64,000 nt of DNA, from positions 1-64,000 of the forward strand of contig NZ_MAYT01000028.1 in the NCBI RefSeq assembly GCF_001685015.1, written 5' to 3'. This document shows, piece by piece, positions 54,896 through 64,000 of the stretch. The translations under genes and the position numbers were made by a program. The stretch's first letter is position 1. Every line of letters starts with the position of its first letter. The notes beneath the pieces are model-generated. The model worked only from the letters and a program-made list of their open reading frames with translations. It searched no databases and had not been told where the DNA came from. The DNA is from Pseudobacillus wudalianchiensis. Its GTDB lineage: Bacteria; Bacillota; Bacilli; Bacillales; Domibacillaceae.

Positions 54896-56182
54896 TTACG
54901 CAATAATGCCGCGTTCATTTTCAAATTGCTTGTATTGTCCTTCTTCCATAACCTTCTTTAAAATTCGCACGGCTTTCCATACATCTTCATACGAATTATA
55001 TAAAGGAACAGGAGCAAAACGAATGCCATTCGGCGCTCGAAAATCCGGGATCACCCCATTCACTTTTAGCGCCTTGCAAATCCGTGCTGCTTCTTTATGT
55101 TCCAAATAAATGTGCCCCCCACGTCTTTTATCCTCTAACGGGTTGCCTATGTTAAAATGCACATCCGCTAATTCCCGAGAAATTAGCTTCATCATATAGC
55201 TTGTCATACATAAAGACTTCTTTCGAAGATTCGCTATACCTGCTTCCGCGAAAATGTCCAGCGAACCAATCAATGGCGCCGCACTTAATATATGAGGTGT
55301 TCCAATTTGATAGGCGCCTGCCGTTTCTGCCGGTATCATCGTATGCTCCATATCAAATTGTTTGTCTTTATTCGAACCAAACCATCCGGCAAGACCCGGG
55401 GCTTTGCCAAAGTGTTTTTTATTTACGTATAACCCGCCAACGCTGCCTGGTCCACCGTTTAAGTATTTATACGTGCACCAAACTGCAAAATCTACTTCCC
55501 ATTCACTCAACTGGTGTTCTATTGCCCCAATCGAATGGCAAAGATCAAAGCCAATGAGAATACCACGCTCATGGGCTGCTTTTGTGAGGCGCTTTATATC
55601 TAGAATTTGTCCGCTTCGATAGAGGACACTTGGTAAAACGATTAAAGCAACTTCTTCTGTCATCGCTTTAATTACATCCTCCTCTTCGATTAAACGCTTA
55701 TCCCGGCTTTTTACACGGATTAGATGCGTTTCTGGATTATAGCCTTTCATCCTAAGCTGGCTTTGCAGTGCATATATATCAGAAGGAAAAGTAAGTTCAT
55801 CCGCCAGTATTTTTGTTCTTTCGCCTCTCGGTTCATAAAAGGTTGCGACCATTTGATGCAAATTGGTCGTGGTAGAACCAGTTAAGACGACTTCTTCAGA
55901 ATTTGCCCCGACTAATGGCGCTACTTTTTCTCCTAACCGTTCGGAAAGGTTGTACCATGGATCATCCCCTTCAGTCCAGCCATCAATACCAAATTGTTTC
56001 CATGAATCCAGCAAATCGAGTAACGATTTTTCTGCCCGTTTCGATAGCACTCCTAACGAATTCCCATCAAGATAGATACTCCCCTCTTGAAGATAAAATT
56101 CCTTGCGAAATGGCGCGAGCTTATCTTGTTGATCAAGCTGACGAACATACTCATATGAAGAATCAAAGTGCTTTTCAATCAT
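54896..56182 (-). CDS. kynU: Kynureninase
   Basis: PLP enzyme cleaving kynurenine to anthranilate and alanine (EC 3.7.1.3), 428 residues. Family residues are clear: LDGNSLG near 38, DPWY near 74, FPSDIY near 132, the PLP-contacting D213 in FDLCHS, and the Schiff-base lysine K239 in [15 protein letters not shown] 56182 after AAAGGGG. No tryptophan dioxygenase (kynA) or formamidase (kynB) gene adjoins it, unlike the usual kynABU operon, so the pathway is either scattered or incomplete. The alanine product could feed ald. Confidence 0.95.
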   Translation of the reverse strand: MIEKHFDSSYEYVRQLDQQDKLAPFRKEFYLQEGSIYLDGNSLGVLSKRAEKSLLDLLDSWKQFGIDGWTEGDDPWYNLSERLGEKVAPLVGANSEEVVLTGSTTTNLHQMVATFYEPRGERTKILADELTFPSDIYALQSQLRMKGYNPETHLIRVKSRDKRLIEEEDVIKAMTEEVALIVLPSVLYRSGQILDIKRLTKAAHERGILIGFDLCHSIGAIEHQLSEWEVDFAVWCTYKYLNGGPGSVGGLYVNKKHFGKAPGLAGWFGSNKDKQFDMEHTMIPAETAGAYQIGTPHILSAAPLIGSLDIFAEAGIANLRKKSLCMTSYMMKLISRELADVHFNIGNPLEDKRRGGHIYLEHKEAARICKALKVNGVIPDFRAPNGIRFAPVPLYNSYEDVWKAVRILKKVMEEGQYKQFENERGIIA

Positions 56183-56409
56183 TTACTTATCCCCTTTATT
56201 GTCAAGTAATTTATTCTCCCCATTCCTACTATAACGAGAAAAGCAGAAAACGTCATGTCTTGCCACAGCATTGAAAAACTAAAAGATCCGTCAGGAAAAA
56301 ATAATGAGCATGTCTATAAGCAGGACTTATCACACTAGATATAGGTAGATAGTTGTATCTTCTTTCCTTTTCATGAGATAATTGGTACATAAATTAGGAG
56401 GATACTTAT

Positions 56410-57129
56410 ATGTCATTGTTTATTTTTGGATCTTTGTTATTGATATTTCTTATTTTTATCTATCCTTTCCTAGACGTAAAATATACAAAAACGTTAAAGG
56501 AGAAAAAGGATACTGCTTCAAGATTACGCTATTTTAAATTCGTCATCTATTCAGAATGGACAGTAGTCGCTATCATTCTTTTATTTACCTCCCTTTTTAC
56601 TACAACGCTTAAAGATATAGGTCTAGTCTTTCCAGATCAGCATCGTTCAGAGGTTTTAGGAATGATTTTCGGCTTTCTCACAGGGGTTGCCGTTTTAATC
56701 TTTGTTCTAATGAAACTTCCTTTTTACCAAAAGCTATTAAATAAGCAAGTATCAGAAATTGATTATTTGCTTCCCACGAGTAAATCGGAGAGAAATGTAT
56801 CTATTTTTGTAGCAGTGACCGCTGGGATTTGTGAAGAAATTATTTACCGGGGGTTTGTGATTCATTACCTATCAAACTGGTCAATCGAAATGAGCACTCT
56901 TCAAATCATGATTATCTCTGCTGTTATTTTCGGTTTTGCTCACATTTATCAAGGGTGGAAAGGCTTCCTTCTCACAGGATTAATCGGCTTCGTATTGGCT
57001 CGTTCCTATTTAGCGACCGGCTCCCTTTTGTTTCCGATCATTCTTCATATTATAATTGATATGCGTTCTTTCTTATTTAGCAAGCCATTGCCTAAAGAGA
57101 CTAAAACCACTTTTGATAAAAGCCTTTAA
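56410..57129 (+). CDS. CPBP family intramembrane metalloprotease
   Basis: Membrane protein of 239 residues with about seven helices. The CPBP/Abi motifs are EEIIYRGF (motif 1, about residue 142), FGFAH (motif 2, about 177) and HIIIDM (motif 3, near the end), supplying the glutamates and histidines for catalysis. AGGAGG precedes ATG 56410. Such proteins process prenylated or bacteriocin-related peptides or act as self-immunity factors; no bacteriocin gene is nearby, so the substrate is unknown. Confidence 0.88.
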   Translation: MSLFIFGSLLLIFLIFIYPFLDVKYTKTLKEKKDTASRLRYFKFVIYSEWTVVAIILLFTSLFTTTLKDIGLVFPDQHRSEVLGMIFGFLTGVAVLIFVLMKLPFYQKLLNKQVSEIDYLLPTSKSERNVSIFVAVTAGICEEIIYRGFVIHYLSNWSIEMSTLQIMIISAVIFGFAHIYQGWKGFLLTGLIGFVLARSYLATGSLLFPIILHIIIDMRSFLFSKPLPKETKTTFDKSL

Positions 57130-57144
57130 TTTTTACTACAAGAA

Positions 57145-57176
57145 AAGCCCTTGATGTGATCTTCGCACAAGGGCTT
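57145..57176 (+). terminator. Terminator of the CPBP gene
   Basis: AAGCCCTTG pairs with CAAGGGCTT around a 14-nt loop; on the minus strand TTTTCTTG follows. Confidence 0.6.
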
Positions 57177-57205
57177 CATGTAAGTGTATGTTTTACGTTC
57201 TTGAG

Positions 57206-57238
57206 GGTGGCCTTGCATTCTAAACGCAGCCACCTTTT
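57206..57238 (+). terminator. Second hairpin between convergent genes
   Basis: GGTGGC pairs with GCCACC, followed by TTTTCA. It could serve the CPBP gene or, on the minus strand, the GGDEF gene. Confidence 0.5.
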
Positions 57239-57290
57239 CATATGAAAAATGGCAGGCAAAGTAGACTTTCTCTATCCTCTCCACTATATA

Positions 57291-58844
57291 TTAGATTGAA
57301 TATTTATTTTGTTTAGATTTAGATTTTTCTTTATACATTTCTATATCTGCAAGCTCAACAGCTTCCTCTACAGAAACATTCGTTCCCGTTTTATAATAAT
57401 AGCATCCATAGCTAACTGAGATGTTATATGGCTTATTCTGTAATCGCTTCATTTCTTCAAAAGCATTCATTATAGTATCCCATATTTTATGGACGTCAGA
57501 CATTTGCTTATTAAAAAAGACGATGATAAATTCATCTCCGCCATACCGAAAAAAGACGTCTTCTTTTTCTATATGCTTGGTAATTTCCCCACAAACCGTC
57601 TTGATTAAATTATCCCCTTCAGAATGGCCGTGTCGATCATTTACCTCTTTTAGATTATTTATATCAATAAAGCACAAAATAAACTCCATGTATTGGTTTT
57701 GCGCATTTAAACATGCATTTTGTAAAATTTCCATTCCGCTTCTTCTATTTATTATGCCAGTCAGCATATCCACCGAAGCATGTTTCCTAAGTTCATTTTC
57801 TACTTCTTTAAAATTTGTTATATCGGTTATCCCCACTAGAATATGCTTCTCATTCGCATAATCAATCAACTCATAATTAACAGAAAGCCATCTCGCTGAA
57901 TTAAAAGCTGCTTTTTGCTCTATGATATGATTTTTTATACTTCCGTATTTAATAAGATTTTTAACGATCGTTAACCTTTCTTCCAAATCGTTATAGATGA
58001 GTGTTCCATCCACTTGCTCTTTCTGCTCAAATACTTGTTGATAAAAATCCTTAGCTCTTTGATTCATCAACACAATTTTGCCGTCATGGATGGTAGTGAG
58101 AATGAGCGGATATGGATTTACATCAAATAACTTTCGAAAACTCTCTTCATTCTTTTTTATTTTTACTTCATTCATAAAATCCTTTCTTCTATTTGAATAA
58201 AGCGTCACTACAATAAAAAAGGCTATCATTGCGGCAACGGTTGTATTAATTTGTTTGGTGATAACAATGTACTTATCTTCACTTACGATAGAAAGGCCTA
58301 AAAGAAAAGCAATATGGCTGAATAAGAAAATAAAAAATGTAGGTGTCGGTCTTATAGGAAGAATAGCGGCAACACTAATAATGATAATGGCATACGCATC
58401 GACATTTCCTGTCAATCTTTGACTATTAAGAGAAGCAATGACGCCCATTAAAACATAAAATAAAACATACGTATTGGTAATAAAAGCCAGTCCTTTTGAT
58501 GTTAAAAACGACTCCTTATTTTTAATCATACGATAAAAACAGAGATAAAAAATAGACAAAAGAAAACCAGCCAAATGGACCGCTATAAGCGTATATCTAT
58601 AACTAGCATCTTTTAAATCTTTAAATAAAACAGTGTCCACGTATAAGTAATAAGCATATAAAACGAGTAAAATAATAGACGTTATTTTCAATCTATGCAT
58701 TAAAAGAATGGTATTCGATTTAACAAAATCCTCATTTTCCTTGAAATCAACTCTATGAAATGTTTTTACTATTCTCCTCAGAACATCCTCTAATTTAGAA
58801 TTAATCATACGCAAAAAGTCCTGCTTTCTACCCATTTTTTTCAT
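57291..58844 (-). CDS. Membrane-bound diguanylate cyclase (GGDEF)
   Basis: Makes c-di-GMP. 517 residues: about six membrane helices (about 48-212), a PAS domain (about 230-345, with LNYELIDYANEKHILVG-like strands), and a C-terminal GGDEF domain (about 350-510). The active site is an intact RYGGDEF (near residue 433). No inhibitory RxxD immediately before it was noticed, and there is no EAL domain. Monocistronic; the signal sensed by the membrane region is unknown. Confidence 0.92.
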   Translation of the reverse strand: MKKMGRKQDFLRMINSKLEDVLRRIVKTFHRVDFKENEDFVKSNTILLMHRLKITSIILLVLYAYYLYVDTVLFKDLKDASYRYTLIAVHLAGFLLSIFYLCFYRMIKNKESFLTSKGLAFITNTYVLFYVLMGVIASLNSQRLTGNVDAYAIIIISVAAILPIRPTPTFFIFLFSHIAFLLGLSIVSEDKYIVITKQINTTVAAMIAFFIVVTLYSNRRKDFMNEVKIKKNEESFRKLFDVNPYPLILTTIHDGKIVLMNQRAKDFYQQVFEQKEQVDGTLIYNDLEERLTIVKNLIKYGSIKNHIIEQKAAFNSARWLSVNYELIDYANEKHILVGITDITNFKEVENELRKHASVDMLTGIINRRSGMEILQNACLNAQNQYMEFILCFIDINNLKEVNDRHGHSEGDNLIKTVCGEITKHIEKEDVFFRYGGDEFIIVFFNKQMSDVHKIWDTIMNAFEEMKRLQNKPYNISVSYGCYYYKTGTNVSVEEAVELADIEMYKEKSKSKQNKYSI

Positions 58845-58938
58845 TTTAGCACGAGGTTTTCAAAAAGAATATAGGCAAGAAGAGAATTAATTTACATAGT
58901 AAGTGATCATTACAACCTTCTTACATTTTATTTATTAA

Positions 58939-59079
58939 ACCCGGAAAAATAAAACGTTACAATTAAGTGGTTGGGTAAAACACTGGAGAATTGGATGGTT
59001 CGTTACATTAACAATTACCTTATTATATTTTGTGATAGCCCTAATCTATACATCAATGTTTAAAACAAGTAGCTCCAGA
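58939..59079 (+). pseudogene. Possible remnant of a small membrane protein gene
   Basis: An open frame of 46 codons (58939-59079) upstream of the YfmQ gene encodes a clear membrane segment (WFVTLTITLLYFVIALIYTS) with basic flank WVKHWR and short polar tail. There is no ATG, GTG or TTG before the helix. It may be a decayed gene, or a gene with a frameshift or unusual start. Evidence is composition only. Confidence 0.3.
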
Positions 59080-59122
59080 TAAATTAGTTACTTAACATCA
59101 TTACTCAAGGAGTTGATCCGCT

Positions 59123-59602
59123 ATGACGTGGACTGTTGCTATTTCATTAGCGATTGGGTGCATGATTAAATTATTAATGAGCCCTCCAAGTGCAATGGTA
59201 GGATGGATTTTAAATAAATTCGCCCTTCACCCAAAACTGAATCCAGAAGAGATTAGTATCACATTTAACGAACAGCCCTTAGAAGAAAGAGAAAAAATTA
59301 GATTTATTAACTATTTTAACGATGCGGCATTTTTAAAAGAATATGATGTGTTTCCAGGTAATGAAAAATTTTTCCTACACCCAGAGACTACTATGATTCC
59401 GTTTGTTATCAACATACAAAGAAACAACAAAGATGTGCACCTCTTTGTTTATAGGTACGATGATCACGTGGATGTAGTAAAGCAGTACAAGGAAAAAATT
59501 GTTTCTTATAGCCTTCGATCTGATTGCCTACAAAAATTTGTTATTTCAACTAAGAATTTTAGTATAGATGCAATAAAAGAAAAGTCTTCCTATACAATTT
59601 AA
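59123..59602 (+). CDS. YfmQ family protein
   Basis: A 159-residue protein closely resembling B. subtilis YfmQ: a hydrophobic N-terminus (about 1-22), then HPKLNPEEISITFNEQPLE, FPGNEKFFLHPE and LFVYRYDDHVDVVKQYK. Start ATG 59123 with AAGGAG upstream. Function unknown; the N-terminal helix suggests membrane attachment. Confidence 0.85.
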   Translation: MTWTVAISLAIGCMIKLLMSPPSAMVGWILNKFALHPKLNPEEISITFNEQPLEEREKIRFINYFNDAAFLKEYDVFPGNEKFFLHPETTMIPFVINIQRNNKDVHLFVYRYDDHVDVVKQYKEKIVSYSLRSDCLQKFVISTKNFSIDAIKEKSSYTI

Positions 59603-59651
59603 TACACTATATTATCCATCCGTTCATTTACATAGATAACTTTAGCATGAA

Positions 59652-59700
59652 AACAACCCTGAATTTCCTCCTTAACATGGAAAATCCAGGGTTTACTCTT
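59652..59700. terminator. Terminator hairpin after YfmQ
   Basis: AACCCTGAATTTCC pairs imperfectly with GGAAAATCCAGGGTTT around TCCTTAACAT; T-rich sequence follows. Confidence 0.6.
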
Positions 59701-59867
59701 TCAAAGGCTGTATGAATAACATGATCGGCTTTTTGTTTTAAAGAAAAGTCACCCCGCCTTCTCTGCGGATGTTATCCGAATAAAATATTCACCTATTATT
59801 TATATTTAATCGCTAGATTTTTTATCATAACATGGGAATGACGATCCTTGTATAGCTCATTTTCTTC

Positions 59868-61301
59868 CTAAATCGTATTATGAAAAGCATCTGCAAATCT
59901 TTTGATTCCTTCGGCTATGCCCTCTTCCGTTTCTCTTGCGTAGGTGAAACGGACATATCCTTTGCTTGATCCCATGGTTGATCCAGGAACATAAACAACT
60001 CCTCTCTTGATTGACTCCTCCAGTAAGAGCAGCTCATTATGTTCCTTCTTTAACCTGCACCACAAATGAATGCCTCCTTCAGGGACCTGAAAGTCAACTT
60101 GTCCCTCTAAATAAGACTCCAAACTTGTGACAATTTGATCTCGTCTCTTCTTCAGCTGTTTAACTAAATTTCTAATATGATTGTTAAAATGATCAGATTC
60201 TAGAAATTCGTTTGCAATCCATTGCGTAAAACTCCCATGTCCGAAATCTACTTGCTGCTTGGCATCTGCCAATCTTTCAATGACCGGCTTCGGGCCGATA
60301 ATCCATCCAATTCTTAAGCCAGAGGCAACAACTTTTGATAAAGAACTAATATATAAAACGTTCCCATGATGATCCATGGATTTCAAAGGAGAGGCACCTT
60401 CCCCTGTGAAAGACGTTAAACTATAAGGGTCATCTTCAACCACTGGAATTCCATATTCAGACGATAATTCAAGTATTTGTTTCCGGCGATTTTTTTGAAG
60501 AAAGGCACCAGTTGGATTTTGAAAGGCAGGGTTTAAAAATATCATCTTAATCCGATGTTTCATATGTAAAGAGAGTAAATCATCAGGGTTTATCCCGTCC
60601 TTGTCTACAGGCAAGAAAAAAGACCTTAATCCTGCAGATTTGAACACTGGGAGGCCATAGTGATAGGATGGCTCCTCTAAGGCAATAGCATCACCTGGTT
60701 TCAAGAGACACTGTACCACCAAGTGCAAAGCCTGCTGTGCACCGGAGGTAATCAAAATGGAGGAAGGATTCGCCTCAATTTCCCGGTAAGCTTTCATGTG
60801 TTTGGCAATCGTCTCTCTTAACGTTTCACTGCCTTGAAGATGATCGTAACCGAGACTTCCAGAAAAAACTTTCGTCGACATAATTTCCTGTAAAGAGTTT
60901 GTTGGAAAGAGGTCCTCTGACAGTTCTCCACTAGCCAAATTAATTAATTTTTGAGCCGTCATTTCTTTGCGAATTCTTTGTGTCACAGGTAAATTAGGTA
61001 AAAATGATCCCGCTTCAACATACCGATTCCAGCTTGGTACACGTTTTTTAGTAATCCCCCAAATATCCTTACTGATTGTTGTCCCTTTTCCTCTTTTTCT
61101 TTCAATCAATCCATTTGCCTCTAATTCATCGTACGCTGATACTATTGTACTTCTATTGACACCTAATTCACTAGCCAATTGCCTTTCTGACGGCAAAGGT
61201 TTGTCTGGAGGAAAGGTTCCGTCGGCTATTCCATTTTCAATATATTCAGCAAGCTGCTTATAAATAGGCTTTTTGGCTTTTCTATCTGGTTTCCAATCCA
61301 T
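59868..61301 (-). CDS. MocR/PdxR-type PLP-dependent regulator
   Basis: Fusion of a GntR winged helix (residues about 8-75, LPSERQLASELGVNRSTIVSA) with a class I aminotransferase fold (about 115-475); the PLP lysine is in SSLSKVVASGLRIGW. 477 residues, typical of MocR regulators. These often control the divergently oriented neighbour, but here the divergent side carries only a 75-codon membrane protein on the same strand, so the target is unclear. The conserved catalytic core suggests that PLP or an amino-acid adduct is the effector. Confidence 0.9.
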   Translation of the reverse strand: MDWKPDRKAKKPIYKQLAEYIENGIADGTFPPDKPLPSERQLASELGVNRSTIVSAYDELEANGLIERKRGKGTTISKDIWGITKKRVPSWNRYVEAGSFLPNLPVTQRIRKEMTAQKLINLASGELSEDLFPTNSLQEIMSTKVFSGSLGYDHLQGSETLRETIAKHMKAYREIEANPSSILITSGAQQALHLVVQCLLKPGDAIALEEPSYHYGLPVFKSAGLRSFFLPVDKDGINPDDLLSLHMKHRIKMIFLNPAFQNPTGAFLQKNRRKQILELSSEYGIPVVEDDPYSLTSFTGEGASPLKSMDHHGNVLYISSLSKVVASGLRIGWIIGPKPVIERLADAKQQVDFGHGSFTQWIANEFLESDHFNNHIRNLVKQLKKRRDQIVTSLESYLEGQVDFQVPEGGIHLWCRLKKEHNELLLLEESIKRGVVYVPGSTMGSSKGYVRFTYARETEEGIAEGIKRFADAFHNTI

Positions 61302-61412
61302 ATAGTCAGCCCCCCTTTACTTAATTGAATAGACAAAATTTAGTTACTCCTGAAGTGATAAGCAATACAATACACTTTTCCTGAGTAATATCCCCTCTTG
61401 CCAAAAAAGTAA

Positions 61413-61437
61413 CCTATCGTCTGATAAAGACGATAGG
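61413..61437 (-). terminator. Terminator of the small membrane protein gene
   Basis: CCTATCGTCT / AGACGATAGG, perfect 10-bp stem with a 5-nt loop, followed on the minus strand by TTACTTTTTTGG. Confidence 0.8.
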
Positions 61438-61461
61438 CACAGAATATACAACACGTTTAAT

Positions 61462-61671
61462 TTAAGCGAACCATTTGATGTACACTCCAACAGCCATAAA
61501 AGAAAGGACAAGGACCACAAGATAAATCAAGCTTAAGTTCATCGTATTTCGGCTTGTTTTATTTCTATAATCTTCGTCGCCTTTACCTGTTAATAAAAGA
61601 GTAGAAACACCAGCAATTATTACGAGAATAATAATTAAAACAATAGCAAGACTCATATATGAATCACTCAA
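61462..61671 (-). CDS. Small two-helix membrane protein
   Basis: A 69-residue protein with two membrane helices (about 6-25 and 45-66) separated by a charged loop GKGDEDYRNKTSR. TTG 61671 follows AGAGGTG at a good distance; ATG 61689 would overlap that SD. It has its own terminator. I do not recognise the family. Confidence 0.65.
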   Translation of the reverse strand: MSDSYMSLAIVLIIILVIIAGVSTLLLTGKGDEDYRNKTSRNTMNLSLIYLVVLVLSFMAVGVYIKWFA

Positions 61672-61861
61672 AATATACGCACCTCTCATTATATATGCAT
61701 ATTAATTAATAGTATCATTTGTTCAATTCGTTATAAACACTTCCATTGTATATGGACCTATAAAGGTGTTAACCATCCAAAACGATAGAAATTTAGCCAT
61801 CCACTCATCAAAAAGGAACGTGCCTAAAAGAGCATTTATCAAACTTTTTCCGTCCAAAACG

Positions 61862-61898
61862 AAAAAAGCCCTTGAACCAAGAGGCTCAAGGGTTTTTT
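61862..61898 (-). terminator. glnA terminator
   Basis: AAAAAGCCCTTGA pairs with TCAAGGGTTTTTT around an 10-nt loop, just after the glnA stop. Confidence 0.85.
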
Positions 61899-61903
61899 CA
61901 CTC

Positions 61904-63238
61904 TTAATACATTTGAATATATTGTTCACGTTCCCAAGGATGGACTTGTGTGCGGAACATATCCCATTCGATTTCTTTTGCTTCAATGAAATGTTCAAGA
62001 ATATGATCACCGAGTGCTGCTTGAATCACTTCGTCTTTCTTCAGCATGCGAAGCGCTTCTGCTAGTGTGCCCGGAAGATCCTCTACCCCTTCGCGCTCTC
62101 TTTCTTCTTCGTTCATTGTGTAGATGTTGCGGTCAACAGCAGGCGGTGGTGTCATGCTATTTTTAATACCGTCTAGTCCTGCTTGCAGAAGAACGGCCAT
62201 CGCTAAGTATGGATTTGCTGCTGGGTCTACGCTGCGCACTTCTACACGCGTACTCATGCCGCGTGCGGATGGAATACGGATAAGCGGGCTGCGGTTTTGG
62301 CCAGACCAAGCAACGTAACAAGGTGCTTCATAACCAGGTACGAGACGCTTGTAAGAGTTGACAGTCGGGTTCGTAATAGCTGTAAATCCTTTCGCATGTT
62401 TGATGGTACCTGCGATAAATTGGTAAGCTGTTTCACTTAATTGCAACTCTCCATTTTCATCATAAAACGCGTTTTTGCCTTCTTTAAATAGAGACATGTT
62501 GCAGTGCATACCTGATCCACTTACACCGAACAACGGCTTCGGCATGAAAGTCGCATGCAAACCATGTTTTCTGGCAATGGTTTTAACAACAAGTTTAAAT
62601 GTTTGAATTTCATCACAAGCTGTTAGGGCATCTGCATATTTAAAGTCAATTTCATGCTGGCCTGGTGCCACTTCGTGGTGAGAAGCCTCAATTTCAAAGC
62701 CCATTTCTTCTAGCTCAAGCACGATGTCGCGACGGCAATTTTCGCCAAGGTCTGTCGGCGCTAAATCGAAGTAACCGCCGTTATCGTTAAGCTCTAATGT
62801 TGGCTCTCCATTTTCATCTAGTTTAAAAAGGAAAAATTCAGGCTCAGGTCCTAAGTTAAAGTTAGAGAAACCTAGCTCTTCCATTTCTTTTAAAATTCTC
62901 TTTAAATTGCTGCGCGGATCCCCAGCAAAAGGTGTGCCGTCTGGCATATAAATATCACAAATTAAACGAGCCACTTTTCCTTTTTCAGCTGTCCATGGGA
63001 ATACTACCCACGTATCAAGGTCTGGATAAAGATTCATATCAGATTCTTCAATCCGCACGAATCCTTCAATAGAAGATCCATCAAACATCATTTTATTATC
63101 AAGTGCTTTTGGCAATTGGCTTACCGGAATTTCCACGTTTTTGATCGTTCCTAAAATATCAGTAAACTGCAAGCGGATGAATTTAACGTTTTCCTCTCTC
63201 GCTAAATTCATAATGTCTTCTTTTGTGTACTTGCCCAT
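61904..63238 (-). CDS. glnA: Glutamine synthetase, type I-alpha
   Basis: ATP-dependent synthesis of glutamine from glutamate and ammonium. 444 residues, typical of the Bacillus GSI-alpha form that lacks the adenylylation loop. Features: the beta-grasp N-terminus, the Asp-containing loop [10 protein letters not shown], catalytic segments EPEFFLF and [19 protein letters not shown]-binding [17 protein letters not shown] and the glutamate-binding [16 protein letters not shown]-type region. Feedback-inhibited GS of this class also acts as chaperone for GlnR and inhibits TnrA. ATG 63238 after GAGGAGG; 38 nt after glnR, one operon. Confidence 0.97.
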   Translation of the reverse strand: MGKYTKEDIMNLAREENVKFIRLQFTDILGTIKNVEIPVSQLPKALDNKMMFDGSSIEGFVRIEESDMNLYPDLDTWVVFPWTAEKGKVARLICDIYMPDGTPFAGDPRSNLKRILKEMEELGFSNFNLGPEPEFFLFKLDENGEPTLELNDNGGYFDLAPTDLGENCRRDIVLELEEMGFEIEASHHEVAPGQHEIDFKYADALTACDEIQTFKLVVKTIARKHGLHATFMPKPLFGVSGSGMHCNMSLFKEGKNAFYDENGELQLSETAYQFIAGTIKHAKGFTAITNPTVNSYKRLVPGYEAPCYVAWSGQNRSPLIRIPSARGMSTRVEVRSVDPAANPYLAMAVLLQAGLDGIKNSMTPPPAVDRNIYTMNEEEREREGVEDLPGTLAEALRMLKKDEVIQAALGDHILEHFIEAKEIEWDMFRTQVHPWEREQYIQMY

Positions 63239-63276
63239 AAAAATAATTCCTCCTCAAGATCATACGGTGTGTTTAT

Positions 63277-63678
63277 TTAATGAAAATAACGAAATCGGTC
63301 TCCGGGCGGGAGATCGTTTCGGTAAAAACGCCCAGCGTTAATAAATTCCTTGCGCAACAATTTTCTTACTTCTTCATCGCTAGAAACCTTTTTCTCTTTT
63401 TGTAAATCGGCTTTTAATTGATTATGTACGCTCTCATCTTCCCTCACTAAGATTTTTTTCACCCCTGCCATGTTAATCCCTTCATCCAGCAGGTCTTTAA
63501 TCTCGAGCAAACGATCAATATCATACAAAGAAAAGAGGCGGCGATTGCCTGCGGTCCGTTCTGGATGAATCAGTTGATGTTCTTCGTAATAGCGTATTTG
63601 CCTCGCGGATAAATCGGTTAGTTTCATGACCGTACTTATCGGGAATAAAGGCATCGAACGCCTAATTTTACTGCTCAT
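63277..63678 (-). CDS. glnR: GlnR repressor (MerR family)
   Basis: A 133-residue nitrogen regulator. The MerR-type winged helix spans residues about 8-80 ([22 protein letters not shown]), followed by a short C-terminal tail that in GlnR is autoinhibitory until glutamine-bound GS binds. ATG 63678 follows AAAGGAGGGATC; the frame's TTG at 63681 is too early in comparison. Represses its own glnRA operon through the sites upstream. Confidence 0.95.
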   Translation of the reverse strand: MSSKIRRSMPLFPISTVMKLTDLSARQIRYYEEHQLIHPERTAGNRRLFSLYDIDRLLEIKDLLDEGINMAGVKKILVREDESVHNQLKADLQKEKKVSSDEEVRKLLRKEFINAGRFYRNDLPPGDRFRYFH

Positions 63679-63707
63679 CAATGATCCCTCCTTTCTTCAT
63701 GTTGTTT

Positions 63708-63736
63708 ATTTTATACCCTGTGATTTTATCTGTCAA
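63708..63736 (-). promoter_or_regulatory. glnRA promoter
   Basis: On the minus strand TTGACA (63736-63731), 17-nt spacer, TAAAAT (63713-63708). A second GlnR-like half-matching site TGACA-N7-TCACA (63735-63719) overlaps the -35 box and spacer. Confidence 0.8.
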
Positions 63737-63741
63737 ACCCA

Positions 63742-63758
63742 TGTTAGCTTTTCTAACA
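63742..63758 (-). promoter_or_regulatory. GlnR/TnrA operator
   Basis: TGTTAGCTTTTCTAACA is a perfect match to TGTNA-N7-TNACA, ending 6 bp upstream of the -35 element. With the weaker site over the -35 it reproduces the two-site glnRA control region of B. subtilis. Confidence 0.88.
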
Positions 63759-63885
63759 TGAAATTTTTTTATAAAAAAATCCTTTTTCTTTTGACAGCTA
63801 CAGTCTGGAAGAAGATTGACTTTCACTTGATCTGATCCATCGGCTGATTTTCAACCTAGAGGATAAAATCAAGGTTTTGCATAAA

Positions 63886-64000
63886 TCAATCCACTATTAC
63901 CATTCCCCTCATAAATTCGCATTTTATTTTTAGCAAATCATCAACTTCCTCCACACTTGAAAATAATGGCCACTCCTTATACACCTCTGCTGTTTCAAGC
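63886..64000 (-). CDS. C-terminal end of a gene leaving the right edge
   Basis: On the minus strand an open frame enters at the right edge and ends with TGA at 63886, giving 37 residues with protein-like composition (VYKEWPLFSSVEEVDDLLK ... GMVIVD). Too short to identify. The gap of about 130 nt between it and the glnRA control region holds no other gene. Confidence 0.45.
   Translation of the reverse strand, partial: LETAEVYKEWPLFSSVEEVDDLLKIKCEFMRGMVIVD

Noticed and set aside
61723-62065. Open frames on both strands over the glnA 3' end and terminator
   Set aside because: They overlap the glnA coding end and the terminator hairpin and lack ribosome binding sites.

Overview
The window comes from a low-GC, endospore-forming Bacillaceae bacterium. 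It carries sporulation genes (tlp, sirA, a Spo0E-type phosphatase), strong AGGAGG ribosome binding sites, many GTG/TTG starts, and the order lexA / yneA-yneB-ynzC / tkt / sirA / yneF / ynzD-like / ccdA-yneI-ccdC / yneK, plus glnR-glnA, which matches the Bacillus subtilis chromosome. I see no plasmid, prophage, intact IS element, CRISPR array or tRNA/rRNA gene. Tandem promoters of stable-RNA type at the extreme left edge point out of the window, so an rRNA or tRNA operon may lie just to the left.

Layout. 1-4670: outward promoters, a Cache-type chemoreceptor, and a small YhgE/Pip-like membrane gene with a PadR regulator. 5055-6684: LexA-controlled yolD-like gene and Y-family polymerase uvrX. 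6894-14040: accessory metabolic genes (class V PLP enzyme, LOG phosphoribohydrolase, YitT-like protein, FAD oxidoreductase, ferritin-like protein, MFS transporter, spore protein Tlp). 14156-18442: FetAB-type ABC exporter and a 891-residue YhgE/Pip protein with two helical repeat arrays. 18962-20707: second FtsH-type membrane protease. 20787-28887: a taurine-degradation island, all on the minus strand: YeiH-type exporter, LysR regulator, GntR regulator, taurine:pyruvate aminotransferase, sulfoacetaldehyde acetyltransferase, amino acid permease. Taurine would enter, be transaminated to sulfoacetaldehyde, and be cleaved to acetyl phosphate and sulfite, which is then exported. 29143-37851: secreted nuclease, lytic transglycosylase, BCCT transporter, an orphan coiled-coil protein, a DUF485/acetate symporter pair, an L,D-transpeptidase. 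38031-40485: alanine dehydrogenase and its PucR-type activator AdeR. 40825-46251: zinc-ribbon protein, SCO lipoprotein, SbcCD nuclease. 46454-54624: the conserved Ccd/SirA/Tkt/SOS block. 54896-61671: kynureninase, CPBP protease, diguanylate cyclase, YfmQ, MocR regulator, small membrane protein. 61904-63678: glnRA. A gene fragment leaves the right edge.

Most notable: (1) two genes whose only well-placed start after a strong Shine-Dalgarno is AUU or AUC; (2) a dispersed ~150-bp intergenic repeat, one copy flanked by two near-identical terminator hairpins with a covarying base pair; (3) a compact taurine/sulfite island with two regulators and a single-component permease; (4) 17- and 18-residue repeat arrays in the YhgE/Pip protein; (5) a hairpin separating the ynzC Shine-Dalgarno from its AUG.
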